The notes under the pieces: model-generated | What the model was told of the DNA's origin: nothing | Databases searched by the model: none | Seen by the model: the letters and a program-made list of their open reading frames with translations, nothing else | Shown: piece after piece, positions 1 through 12,115 of the stretch | Position numbering within the stretch: the first letter of the stretch is position 1 | Layout of the letters: each line of letters opens with the position of its first letter | Origin: Neocallimastix lanati (nom. inval.) | Lineage: Eukaryota > Neocallimastigomycota > Neocallimastigomycetes > Neocallimastigales > Neocallimastigaceae | Direction: 5' to 3' | Assembly: GCA_016946835.1 (NCBI GenBank) | Contig: JACVTC010000007.1 | Coordinates: forward strand, 1,107,501 to 1,171,500 | DNA: 64,000 nucleotides | Position numbers and translations under genes: made by a program

Positions 1-128
1 AACAAACAATAAAAAAAAACATAAAATAAAATAATAATAATAATAATAATAATAATAATTATTATTATTATTATTATCTATCGAATTCAATCAAAATAAA
101 TAAACAAAAAGATGCTATTGAATTAAAG

Positions 129-196
129 AATATTGCCCGATGAAAAAATAATAATAATAATATTAATATTAATAAGTAATGCATTAGGGCAATATT
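129..196. repeat. 10-bp perfect inverted repeat
   Basis: The arm AATATTGCCC at 129-138 is matched by its reverse complement GGGCAATATT at 187-196, with a 48-nt AT-rich loop. The GCCC/GGGC core stands out in otherwise almost pure A/T sequence. The right arm runs into a T tract, as in a hairpin terminator, but no gene is visible next to it. Confidence 0.6.
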
Positions 197-632
197 TTTT
201 TTTTTTTTAATTTTTAATTATTAACTATTCTATTCAATTATTATATTATATATAATATGCTATATTATTTATTAATGGCATATTTTATATATAATAAAAA
301 AAATTATAAAGTATATTTTAACAAAAAAAAAATTATTATTATTAGTTATTTTAATTTTACAATTTTTTTAATTTTTACTGTTTTTATTATTACTATTTTT
401 TTAAAATATATATATATGTATATATTCTAAAAAATAAAAATTAACTATTTTATTAATATATATATCGGTATGTAAGCAAATATTAATAGGTTTAAATATA
501 TAAAATAATAAATAAAATATCTATTTATTAGTTAAAAAAAAAAAGATAAAAAAAAAACTAAGAAAAAAAATTATATATATGTTTTTAAATTATTATTGTT
601 ATTACTTTATTATTTATTCATTCGTTCATTTT

Positions 633-683
<51 letters not shown>

Positions 684-813
684 TAGTTGTTTTTTTTTTT
701 TTTTTAAGCTTTTTCGGTACTATTTTATTATTATTATTATTAAATCTATTTTATTATTTATTCATTATATTGATATACAAACTTTTTTTTTATTTTATTA
801 TTTTATTCTTTAT

Positions 814-847
<34 letters not shown>

Positions 848-896
848 TTATTTATTTATAAATATTAATTTTTCCACTCGGTCATGATATATAAAT

Positions 897-964
897 AAAA
901 TTAAAGTATAAGAAAAAGTTTAATTTTTTTTTTTTAAATAAACTTTTTCTTATACTTTAATTTT
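897..964. repeat. 26-bp perfect inverted repeat (foldback)
   Basis: Bases 897-922 and 939-964 are exact reverse complements, with a 16-nt loop made mainly of T. The arm contains a non-simple core (AAGTATAAGAAAAAGTTT), so the pairing is not only A-run against T-run. It could be a foldback mini-element or the scar of a template-switch event. No gene overlaps it. Confidence 0.8.
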
Positions 965-2491
965 TTTTTTTTTTTTTCTTAAAAAAAAGTGTTTAAAATT
1001 TTAATTAAAAATTTTTTTTTTTAGTCATATGGATATATATATTAATTAGAAAAAATATATATATATAAATGATGATGACATTTTATGGTTTCCATATCTA
1101 TTCTATAATCTATCTTATGTTAATGATAATTATCAGATTATTTATATTATATTAATGTAGAAGAGTAACATTTCAAAATTATATAAATCATATAAATCTA
1201 AATATATATATATTTAAATTTATTCATATATTTTTTTATTTATTTATTTTTTTTTTTAATGTTATACAATTTTGAATATTAAAGAAAATTTTTTTTAGTA
1301 AATAGAAATAAAATTCTTATTTATTCTATCCATTTAATGACGATTCATTTCTTTTTTAGTTTCCTTTTTTTTTTAATTATATCTATCCAAAAGAAAAAAA
1401 AAATGAAATAAAATGAAATAATATAATAAAAAAAAAATAATAATAAATTAAAAATTAAAACTAGAAATTAAAAATAGTTATTAAAACTAAAAAATAATAA
1501 TAATAATCTCAAGGTAACCTGGCCTAATTTGGCACCAATATGTTTCGAGCTTTAGTTTGTAATTAAAAAAAAAATAAATAAGTAAATATAACAGATTAAA
1601 AAATCATTCATCGATAAGACAAAATCATGCAATTAAAATTTAAGATAATTAAAAATATGTTTACATATCAAATCAATGAATAAATTTAAATAAATATATA
1701 TAATTATATATATATATATATATATGTAAAGTAAAATTATAAAACCTTAAATTAAATATAAACACAAAAACAAATGTAACTCTAAATAAAAGTATAATTA
1801 TAAATTTATATATATTTAAAGGATAAATAATAATAATGTTAAACACGATAAAATGATACAATAAATTATATAAAATAATTATTATTTAACTGCATTAATT
1901 TTTTTTTATTTAATTAGAAAATTTTTCTTAAATTGTTACAAAAAAAAAAAATAATTATTATTATTAAGTATGAACATTTTTATTATTATTATTTAGTTAT
2001 TATTAATTAATCTTAAATATAGAATTAAAGTTAAGCTATATGATATCTAATATTATTTTGGTATATTTCTAATATAAAATGTACGGTTATTCTAAAGATC
2101 TATTTATTATTATTTATTTATTTATTTTTTTCATTAATGTTTATTCTATTACGATATAAAATAAATACCAATTAATTTAAAATTATAATAATCATTAGGT
2201 CCATTCATTTTATATACTATTTAAAAAAATTTTTTATATGTATTAAAAGTTTTTTTTTCTTGATTGTTGTTGTTAACATTTATACAATGGAATAAAAAAA
2301 AATATTTTGATTCAAAATTTAATGGTTAAAATTTTTCAATTTTTTATCTCATTTATTTGAGAAGAGAAATTATATAAAAATAAAAAGAAAAAGAATAAAA
2401 GTAAAAAAAGATAATTATGTACCTTTTTTTTTTTATTTTATTTTATTTTTCTTTCCTTTTTATTTTATTTTTTTTTTCTAAATTAACTAAT

Positions 2492-3940
2492 TTACCACCA
2501 GTCACCGTGAATCTTCATAGCGTTGGCAACCTTAAGGAAACCAGTAATGTTAGCACCTTGAACAAGAGATGGAAGAGCAGAAACAGTAGCATCGGCCTTG
2601 TTGGCAGAAGACTTAACATTATCACCTAAAGCTTCACGAGTGTAAGTAGCAGAATTGTCAACAGATTCATTGAAAATGTTGGTCATAATGTTATTTAATT
2701 CTTCATCAACACGAGCTGGAGTCCAAGTCATACGTTGAGAATTTTGAGCCATTTCAAGAGCAGAAACAGCAACACCACCAGCATTGGAAGCCTTACCTGG
2801 AGCATACCAGAATTGACCAGTTGGCTTACCAGCCTTAACAGATTCATTGTAGGCGGAACGAAGTGCTTCCATCTTTTGAACGGCAGCATCAGTAGAACCC
2901 ATGTTAGAACCTTCAGCAATAAGGAAACATCCGGCCTTAACTAAAGCTTCAACATCATCAGTATCATTTTCATTTTGAGTAGCACATGGAAGAGCAATGT
3001 CAACCTTTGGAAGATGCTTCCATGGTCTTTCTCCTGGTAACCAAGTGAAACGACCATCACTATTTGGAACTTCTTCAAGAGAACCCTTTCTAACCTTAAG
3101 GTCAGCAATGAACTTAAGATCATCATTGTTGAATGGCTTTGATGGATCCTTAACAATGAGGGCACCACGAGAATCAGATAAGGAAAGGACAACAGCACCA
3201 AGTTGAATTAACTTTTCAGCAGCGTATTGAGCAACATTACCAGAACCAGAAACGGCAACGTACTTACCCTTAATATCCTTACCCATGTAAGTAAGCATAT
3301 TTTGAACAAAGTAAATTAAACCGTAACCAGTAGCTTCTGGACGAATGAAGGAACCGCTGAGACCGTAGTGAGTATCCTTACCAGTAAGAACACCAAAGTC
3401 ACGCTTTTGTTGAAGACGTTTGTAGGCACCATATAAGAAACCAACTTCACGACCACCAACACCAATATCACCAGCTGGAACATCAATATCAGCACCAATG
3501 TGACGATGAAGTTCAGTCATGAAAGCTTGACAGAATCTTCTAATTTCATTGTCAGACTTACCATGTGGATCGAAGTTGGAACCACCCTTACCACCACCAA
3601 TTGGAAGACCAGTTAAAGCATTCTTGAAGATTTGTTCAAATCCTAAGAATTTAAGAATGGAAAGGTTAACAGATGGATGGAATCTTAAACCACCCTTGTA
3701 TGGACCAATAGCAGAGTTGAATTGAACACGGTAACCACGGTTAACTTGAGCATTACCTTGATCATCTTCCCAAGTAACACGGAATTGAATAACTCTTTCT
3801 GGTTCAACAATAACTGGAATACATCTTTTAAGATCTGGGTTCTTTTCAAAGACAGTAGATTCAGTTAAAGATTTAAGAATTTCATCACGAGCTTGTTCGA
3901 ATTCTGGTTCAATACCATGAGATAAATTGAATTCAGCCAT
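2492..3940 (-). CDS. gdhA: NADP-specific glutamate dehydrogenase
   Basis: An intact, intronless 482-aa enzyme of the hexameric small-type glutamate dehydrogenase family. It reductively aminates 2-oxoglutarate with ammonium and NADPH, the main ammonium-assimilation route in many fungi, in the cytosol (no targeting peptide is seen). The Glu/Phe/Leu/Val-dehydrogenase dimerisation domain covers about residues 1-200 with the catalytic-lysine motif PIGGGKGG (Lys118) and PAGDIGVG (Asp158). The Rossmann nucleotide-binding domain follows with GSGNVAQ at 232-238 and a Ser/Asp-Ser-Arg end of the second strand near 255-258, which fits NADP(H). The C-terminus (LPSLVQGANITGFLKVA..., ending GDWW) matches the fungal NADP-GDH type rather than bacterial ones. 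The start follows an A-rich leader and is the first Met of the conserved N-terminus. Codons are strongly C-ending, as in highly expressed genes. The length is close to the family norm of about 450. Confidence 0.95.
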   Translation of the reverse strand: MAEFNLSHGIEPEFEQARDEILKSLTESTVFEKNPDLKRCIPVIVEPERVIQFRVTWEDDQGNAQVNRGYRVQFNSAIGPYKGGLRFHPSVNLSILKFLGFEQIFKNALTGLPIGGGKGGSNFDPHGKSDNEIRRFCQAFMTELHRHIGADIDVPAGDIGVGGREVGFLYGAYKRLQQKRDFGVLTGKDTHYGLSGSFIRPEATGYGLIYFVQNMLTYMGKDIKGKYVAVSGSGNVAQYAAEKLIQLGAVVLSLSDSRGALIVKDPSKPFNNDDLKFIADLKVRKGSLEEVPNSDGRFTWLPGERPWKHLPKVDIALPCATQNENDTDDVEALVKAGCFLIAEGSNMGSTDAAVQKMEALRSAYNESVKAGKPTGQFWYAPGKASNAGGVAVSALEMAQNSQRMTWTPARVDEELNNIMTNIFNESVDNSATYTREALGDNVKSSANKADATVSALPSLVQGANITGFLKVANAMKIHGDWW

Positions 3941-4149
3941 TTTTTTTTTATTTTATTTTATTCCCTTTTTAAAATATGAGATAGATAAATAATAAATTAA
4001 ATTTTAACTAATGTTAAAAATTAAATAAATAAATTATAATAAATATTTAATTGTGATTTTAAAAAAACGAGATCGAGAAATTAATCCCTTTATATAGTTA
4101 CTAATGAAAATAAAGTTTAATGATTATCAAAATTAATAAATATTTAAAT

Positions 4150-4371
4150 AATAATATTAATAATAATAATAATAATAATATAAATAATATAATATTTAAA
4201 TAATAATAAATATTAAAAAAATAATAATTAATTAAAAATATTATTATTATATTAATATTTAATAATATTAATAATAATAATAATAATAATATAAATAATA
4301 TAATATTTAAATAATAATAAATATTAAAAAAATAATAATTAATTAAAAATATTATTATTATATTAATATTT
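4150..4371. repeat. 111-bp tandem duplication, two copies
   Basis: The block starting at 4150 (AATAATATTAATAATAATAA) recurs at 4261 with the same internal order of AT words up to about 4371. The two copies are near-identical by eye. It is a local duplication in non-coding DNA. Confidence 0.75.
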
Positions 4372-5663
4372 TTTGTTGATAATCCATTTTTAATTATTAA
4401 TTTTTAATACTATTATATTATATTTAGTAATTATATTATAATTATATAAAATACTAATAATAAAAAAAAGATTGATTTAATATATCTAGTGAATATAATA
4501 TAATATAATTGTTTATATAATAGTTTATTTTTATTAATATTATTCATTCCTGATTCATTAAACAGATCCCTTCAAACTATATGATGCTTTTTACTTTTTT
4601 AACTTTTTTTTTTAACCAAAGTTTTATGATTTCGAGTTTGTTTTTTTTTTTAGTTTTTTGATAGGAAGTACAATATATTTTTATTATATTACAATATACA
4701 TAATATATGTGGAATTTATAATGATTTATATATTATTAATGTATTGACTACATACTAAAATTTTAAATGCTCCTTTGAAAATTAAAATTATCAAAAATTT
4801 TTTAATTTTTAAATTACCAAAAAAAAAAAAAAAATTTGATTATATGTTAATTATACTAAAAAAAGGAATAATTCATCTATCTTTATTATTTATTATTTAT
4901 TGTTTATTGTTTATAATTTATTAGTAAGTATAATTATTAAACATGAATAAATATTAATATGAATAAATATTAAATTCAATAAAGATCAGCATTATTTATT
5001 ATTTATTTATTATAAATTATTATTATATTTAATACTTTTAATAACTTATTACTATAATTTTTTTTTTTTATTTTTTCTACTTCAATAAATAATATTAAAA
5101 CTATTTAATCCATTCAAATATCAATAATACATAAAATACTAAAAATTAAAAATTAAACTATTAAATCATTTACATTTCCACAGGGATAATGAATCAACCA
5201 TTTTTAAGTTAGATCAAAGAAAAGAAAAGAAAAGAAAAGAAAAATTAAAAAAGTATATTTTTTAAATTGGTGCAATCTTAGATTTAATGTATTTTAAATC
5301 TTTTTTTTTTTTTATATGTTTAAAACATAAATAAAAAAATAATAAATAAAATATAAAATATAAAATAAATATGTAAATATGTAAATAAAATAAAAAACAA
5401 TAAATATGAAAATATAAGTTGAATAATATAAAAATGATTCATAAAAAGGAAAAATCAACCACTCGCTGGTCTTTGATATCATTATCATTATCATTATTAT
5501 TTTTCTATTTATTTTTACTTTTTTAATTAATCTTTCCCCTTTTAATGTAACAAAAAAATTAAAAAAAATTTTTTTTTTTTGATAAAAAATTTTACCTTAT
5601 CAAAAAAAAAAAAAAAATTATTAATATTATTAATTAATTAATTAATTAATTAAAACAATTTAT

Positions 5664-5860
5664 ATAATAAATAATAAATAATAAATAATAAATAATAAAT
5701 AATAAATAATAAATAATAAATAATAAAATTATAAAATAATAATAATAAATAATAAAATTATAAAATAATAATAATAAATAATAAAATTATAAAATAATAA
5801 TAATAAATAATAAAATAATAAAATAATAAATAATAAATAATGAATAATGAATAATGAATA
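5664..5860. repeat. TAATAAA heptamer array (site 1), degenerating
   Basis: A pure period-7 TAATAAA run occupies about 5664-5725. It passes into longer variants built from AATAATAAA and AAAATTAT words, and then into a short ATGAATA version at about 5828-5860. The same heptamer forms arrays at about 21.0, 23.9 and 33.9 kb. Confidence 0.8.
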
Positions 5861-6248
5861 AAAATATATAAATAAAAAATTAAATAATTAAATAATTAAA
5901 TAATTAAATAAATAATAAATAATTTTTTTTTTTTTGATAACAATAATAAATAATTTTCATTATATAAAATTAAATATATTTTATTTATATATTTTATATA
6001 TTATTTATTTATTCTATAAAAAGAAATTGTTAAACTGATAAAAAAAAATTTTTTTTTTGTTATCTTTTTTTTTTTAACCTTTTTTCAGGGTTATATCAAT
6101 AAATATATTTTCATTATATTATAATATATGAAGTAAATAAAAAAATCAAAATTAGATAATAAATACTTATCAAAAAAAATTTTTTTTTTATTTTGATAAT
6201 TTATTATTAATATCCCATAAATTTTATCTATTAATATTTATATATATG

Positions 6249-6360
6249 TATACAAAATAATTATCCATTAATACTTATCCATTAATACTATATTTATTTA
6301 TACAAAATAATTATCCATTAATACTATATTTATTTATACAAAATAATTATCCATTAATAT
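6249..6360. repeat. 36-bp imperfect tandem repeat
   Basis: The word TACAAAATAATTATCCATTA starts at 6250, 6301 and 6337. The last two copies are 36 bp apart. The first is separated by 51 bp because a CCATTAATACT segment is duplicated inside it. Confidence 0.7.
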
Positions 6361-7788
6361 TTATATATAAATATTATAATTTAATAAAAATATTATTTAC
6401 TTTAATATCTAATTAAAATATTGTAAATGATTTGTTTTAAATGTTGAAAATAATAGAACAAAAGATTAAAAGTAAAGAAAGAGATGCTGTGTAAATTAAA
6501 TATCACAAAAAAATAAAATAAAAAAAATTGGAATTTTTTTATTGAATATTTCATTTTGAATTATAAAAAAAATAAAATATAATAATAAAATAATTGAATC
6601 TTTTTTATATTAAATTTATAAATTTTTAAGATAAAATAATATAAATGATATTTTTTTTTGTTGATTTTAATTGCTTTTTTTTAATTATTATTATTTTTTT
6701 TTCTTTAACAATTAAAATAAATTTTTATAATATATATTTATATATTTATATATTTATATATTTATCTGTATTATCTGTACATATATCTGTATATTTGTAA
6801 TACATATACTGATATATCATAATATTAGTATTATTTAATTTCATTACTAGGATTAACAAAATTTGGCACATGTCAAAAAAAAAAAAAAAAATGAAATACA
6901 AATTTTAATAAAAGTTATTATTAATAAAAAAAAAATGAAGGTTAAGTTACATAATGAATTGAATTGAACAATATCTATTTTATAATAATTATAATTTATA
7001 TGTAATATTTATTATATCTTAATTATTTATTAATTATTTATGTAATATAACTAGAAATTATTATCTTTTAAACTATCATCAATTATTTATTATATAGTTT
7101 TAAATATCTTTCATTATTTTTATGTTACCATTATTTTATAATAAAATAAGAAAAATATTATATAAAAAAAAGAAAATATTTAGCTATTAATTATTAGCAA
7201 TATATAAAAATTTATAAAAATTAAATTTTATCTATATTATTATTTATTTCTTCTTATACCATAAGTACATAATTAAATATACTTTTATTTTTTTATAAAA
7301 ATGATATATTAACTGTAACCAACATGTAAAAAAAAAAAATGATTTTATCAATTTACAATAACCAATTATTAATATTATTATTATTATTTTATTATTATAA
7401 ATATATTTATATTTTATTACTCCATTATTAATACTATATTTAGTACTTTATAATAATATATATATAACAATATTATTATACTTTATTCTTTGCTATTATA
7501 CTAAATATATAGTATCAATAATTTTTTATACTAATAGTGTTACTTTTTATCAATTTCAATATTAATAGAATTAAATCTATTATCACTCTATTTATTTTTT
7601 TCCTATTACTATTTATTGTTATAACTTAAGTTTTTTTTTTTTTTTTTTTTTTTTTTTATTACCATGTTTTGTTATTATTATAAGTATTCAATTTTTATTA
7701 TTATTATTATTATTACTATGCATTGTTATTATAACTATCCAATTTTTTTAATTTATTATTACAATGTATTGTAATTATAACTATTCAA

Positions 7789-7846
<58 letters not shown>

Positions 7847-7866
7847 GCATTGTTATATCTATTCAG

Positions 7867-7898
<32 letters not shown>

Positions 7899-8249
7899 TA
7901 TTCATGATAATGAACTATATTTTATTATTATTATTTTTTTTATAATATTAAATATTTAAAGTAAAATTTAAAAAAAGTAAAATAAAATAATACTAAAATA
8001 CATATTCGAGGAATAACTAGTTATATTTATACTAAAAATTCTTAAAGTTATTGTATATTAAAAATATAATAAAATAAAAAATAAAAAAAAAAAAAAAAAA
8101 AAGATAATTTGATAACGTTATTATATTATGTATATAAGATACACAATTATAAAAAATGTTATATCATTTAAAATAACAATTTAAAAATAAAAATAAAGAA
8201 ACAAAAAAAAATATTATTATATCATTTTTTTTATATAAACTTTAACGAA

Positions 8250-8314
<65 letters not shown>

Positions 8315-8612
8315 ATTTAAAATAATGTATTTTATTTTCATAAAGTTTTATTTCTTCTAATGTTATTTAATTATAATATTATTATCAATGATCAATAAAA
8401 TTATCAATAATTTTTTTTTTTAAATACTTTAATAACTATATAGTAATCATTATTTTAATAATTAAAAATATGAATAAAGCTATTGTTAACTATAATTTTT
8501 AATATATATAAATAATAGTAATAAATTAAGATTTAACTTAACCTTATCATTAAAATAAAAATAATAAAGATATAATTTGGGGATAGAATTATGGAATATA
8601 ATGATAATAATT

Positions 8613-8671
<59 letters not shown>

Positions 8672-8797
8672 CTATTTTAACATTATATATAATGATAATC
8701 AAAATTAAAATAAGACAAAGTTTATGTTTTTTTTTTTTTTTCTTTTAAAAAAAAAGAATAATAAAGTTAATTAATAATACCATGCATACAATGATCT

Positions 8798-8829
<32 letters not shown>

Positions 8830-9101
8830 GTCTATGCGTACAAAAAAAAAATAAAAATTAAAGTAAAAATAATATTTAAATTATAAAAAATATATATATA
8901 CAATAATTAACAATAATCATTTTGATATTCATAATACGAATTATATATATAAAATTTTATTTAAATTTTGTTTTAGTTTTCTTAAATTAATTATTGCTAA
9001 AACTTATTTTATATTTTTTATATTTTTATATTTTATTATTGTTGTTATAAGAACTATTATTTAAAAAAAAAATAATAATAAACTTTATTTATTAATATTT
9101 A

Positions 9102-9132
<31 letters not shown>

Positions 9133-9512
9133 AAACTATATTACTTTCCATAGGCACATAGGTACAATATTAATAAGGAATTTCGTAAGTCCCCCTTTAA
9201 AAAAAAAATTTGAACTATGAAATATGAAATTGGGAAAAAAAAAATAAGATTGAAAGATATTATTATTAATAAAAAATGCCTTCTTTTTCGGGAGAGTTGC
9301 ATTTAATAGTTTTTAATTTGACGAAATGTAATATGGCGAAATGCCCCACTCCCCTTCTTTTTTTTTTTTTTTCTAACTCTAACTTTCTCTGGGATCGATC
9401 TTAACAGAAGGAAGTAAGGTAAAGATTTCTTACTTTATTGACAAATGAAGTAAAGAAAAGGTCATTGATAAAATCTAAACGATTTACATCGAAATAAAGA
9501 AAAAGTAGAGAA

Positions 9513-9514
<2 letters not shown>

Positions 9515-9559
<45 letters not shown>

Positions 9560-9620
9560 CTTAGAAAAAACTTTATTTAATTTTTAATAATAATAAAATT
9601 ACATGATTTTAATGAAAAAA
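9515..9620 (-). mobile_element. LINE 3'-end fragment with poly(A) tail
   Basis: On the minus strand a short piece ends with an AATAAAG signal, then CTAAGTCT, then a 42-nt poly(A) (seen as T at 9515-9556). The same order (AATAAAGTTT, a variable spacer, GTCT, poly-A) closes the LINE copy just upstream at 9708 and the copy ending at 63024. This therefore looks like a strongly 5'-truncated insertion of the same family. The inner boundary near 9620 is uncertain. Confidence 0.5.
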
Positions 9621-9666
9621 AAAAAAAAAAATATATATATATAATATGTAAAATAAAATATTATAA

Positions 9667-9672
<6 letters not shown>

Positions 9673-9710
<38 letters not shown>

Positions 9711-10800
9711 CAGGGAAGAGAATACACTTCCAAAAACTTTATTAAATTTTATTTTAAAAAATACATATAGGTGAAAAGTACATTAGAAATTAAAAATAAA
9801 AAATTAAAATTAAAAATAAAAAATAAAAAAGCTCGAAAATACTATGTATTTCGGCAAGTTGTACTATGCGGGAATTTTACCCTTCCTATCAAATAAAAAA
9901 GAAATAAAATTTAGAAGTAACATCCTTAAAATAGATAGTGTGGTGTCCACTAAACTCTCCCCGGATTCATCATTTATTGAGCTACTAGGGCGAGAATCAC
10001 CCTTCGTAGTAATAGATGATAATCCTGTATTTTCATTATGCCTTATCAGTACGACGTCGACGCTCTTGGTTAAGTTTGATATTTTGCAATACCTATCAAA
10101 TAATAGCTCAAACGAACTACTTATGATAGGTAATGCACTTGTTAAGAATTCCGCCAAGCCCACAATTTTTGGAACAGGTGACTCAGATGAACCTTTGAAA
10201 AGTAGTTCATTTAAATGTCTCTGTTCCCCACTATCGAAATGTAGTTCATTTAAAACTAAAGTCCCACCAAGAAGGAACAAGTATATATAATGATTGATAT
10301 AATCTTCAAAATCAGAAATAGAGTCATAGGAAGAAAGAGGATTAAACGCTCTAATCTTCCTAAGGAATAAAACATAGAGATCATCGATGAAATTTAAAGA
10401 ATTCCATCTAAAAGATGCAAGAGCATCGCATTTAAAAATCCAATGTTCAAAAGATTGATTACCTTCACCACAACATGGGCAGGACTTTGGACAATCTTCT
10501 GAAACTCTACCCATTCTAATAGCAATAGTAGTATTGTATTTATAACCACAGCGTAAACGTATAATCCACGAAAATCCTAAGTTGAATTGGGGATATTTTA
10601 AGCTAAGCATTATTATAGCTTTATTGTTTGAGAACTTGTTACTATCGTAGTTTTGACCTTTAATACCTTGAAATCTGGAAATTGATTTCCAGTAACGTTC
10701 TATAATATCGTCATATTTTACACATTTATATTTTTTGATTTTTTTATATAGTGTTCTAGATTCTTTAGTCCAGGAATAATAAGGCATTTTGGGAATAGAT
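9673..10800 (-). mobile_element. 5'-truncated LINE copy, C-terminal ORF region plus 3' end
   Basis: A 307-aa open frame at 10787-9864 encodes the region downstream of the reverse transcriptase of a non-LTR retrotransposon. Near its start it has SWTKESRTLYKK, then a GFSWIIRLRCGYKYN block, then a zinc-binding motif of the type found at the C-terminus of such elements (CPCCGEGNQSFEHWIFKC, CCHC), and later FLLGG and GLAEFLT. The same blocks occur in order in the copies at 59-63 kb. A 3' UTR ends with AATAAAG and CTGTCT and is followed by a 35-nt poly(A) (T at 9673-9707). No reverse transcriptase is present, so this is a 5'-truncated, immobile copy. The frame is intact, which suggests a fairly recent insertion. 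The Met at 10787 is simply the first in the frame, not a real start. Confidence 0.8.
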
Positions 10801-11225
10801 TTAATAAATTATAAATTATAAAATCGACAAAATTAATGGTATTACGTTTGTTAGAAACTTCGCAATCCCCACAAAATACGGAACAATCGACAAAGTTGAA
10901 CTTTGTTTAAAATATTATCAACTAATTGTCTTTGTTCCCCATCATTAACTTTAATTTATGAATATATTGAACGCCCACAAAGAAAAGCACTCAATATAAA
11001 GTACTAAGTATTATTATTATAATCCTTTTCTGAATCTAAAGAAACATCCAAGGAATTTTGTTCAATTATCATGGTAGAGAAAGGTCAGAATTTAGGACAT
11101 TCATCAGACACTCTACTACTTCTAATTGAAATAGTGATATTATATTTGTAACCAGATCTTAAGATCCCAGTTAAAATCTAAAACTTTAATTAGAGCATTC
11201 ATAACTGAACTTGAATAGATTTCTT
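10801..11225 (-). mobile_element. Decayed second LINE fragment
   Basis: On the minus strand around 11175-11080 the words RSGYKYN, ISIR and RVSDECPKF can be read, which match the RCGYKYN ... RVSEDCPKSC block of the neighbouring copy. The frame is otherwise interrupted by stops and shifts. It is an older, more eroded piece of the same LINE family lying head-to-tail upstream of the better copy. Its boundaries are approximate. Confidence 0.55.
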
Positions 11226-12115
11226 GCATATAAAAAATGAGTACTTTTTAGTATAAATCAAACAAAACAAACCTAAACAAAAAAACAAAAACAAAAATCT
11301 ATATATACATAACATGTATAAGTTATACAAATATATAAATCATTATCTTATTATCCTATTCAGTAAAATAGATTATTTATATACCCTAAAATTATTGAAA
11401 ATAAAAATTCTCAAAATTTTTTTTTTTTTTTTCTTTTTTTTAGTTTTAATTATATATTATTTTATTTAATTAAATTAAAATTTTATAACTTTTTATTTAT
11501 TTGATATTTCAAAAAAAAAGTTATTAATTTTGTTTTATTTTAATTAATTAATATGGATTTACTAAAATCTATTTTCTTTAAATTTTTTTTATTTTATTTT
11601 TTCTATTATTTATTAATTTTTTTTATATTTTTATATTGATTTTTTAATATTTTATTTTATGTTTCAATTGTTTTTTTATTTATTTTTGTTAATGATTAGT
11701 TTTTTCTATTTTTATAAAGTGTACTTTTATTTGGTAGTTTTATATATTACTATTTATTTATTTTCATTGCTAAATTTTCATTATAATTAATTTAAGTTAA
11801 ATTTTTTTTCTTCTTTATTTTAATTTTTTTAATTTTTTATATAATTAATTTCAAAAAAAAAAAAAAAAATAAAATAAAAATAAAAAAAAATAATAAAAAT
11901 AACAATAATATGAATTTTAAAAGTCTAAAAATATATTAAATAATTAATATTTTTTAATTCATATATTTCATTTTACTTTTTTTTTATCATTTTTTTTTTA
12001 AATTTTTATTTTTTTTTTTCAAATTTATGTTGATCTTTTTTTCTTATTAATGGGATATGATTATCTTTTTTTTCTTTAAATAATTTAAGAAAATAATTTT
12101 ATATTTATAAAAAAC
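11226..12115. other. Gene-free AT-rich spacer
   Basis: Only A/T-rich simple sequence and homopolymers are seen. The right end is the 3' flank of the PEP carboxykinase gene. Confidence 0.6.

Larger units (their letters stand above)
1..2491. other. Gene-free AT-rich region with microsatellites and two hairpins
   Basis: No supportable gene was found. The stretch consists of poly(T), (TTA)n, (TTTA)n (about 631-685) and (TA)n runs; stop-free frames here only encode Phe/Leu/Ile/Tyr runs and are composition artefacts. A short GC-richer patch lies at about 1507-1560 and has no recognisable coding or RNA structure. Two inverted repeats are listed separately. The right end serves as the 3' flank of the glutamate dehydrogenase gene. 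Confidence 0.7.
3941..9514. other. Gene-free AT-rich region with tandem repeats
   Basis: It begins as the 5' flank of glutamate dehydrogenase and continues as low-complexity sequence: a 111-bp tandem duplication, a heptamer array, a 36-bp repeat and several poly(T) runs, among them about 7630-7657 and 8281-8313. From about 9140 the base composition becomes more balanced (for example 9290-9480), but I find no open frame of useful length or known family there. That part may be old transposon debris adjoining the LINE pieces. Confidence 0.6.

Noticed and set aside
1507-1560. GC-richer patch as a small RNA or exon
   Set aside because: No stem structure, open frame or known motif could be supported.
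9844-10290. 148-codon open frame on the plus strand opposite the LINE copy
   Set aside because: It is antisense to a frame with clear LINE motifs (zinc-binding CCHC, GLAEFLT) and has no recognisable protein features.
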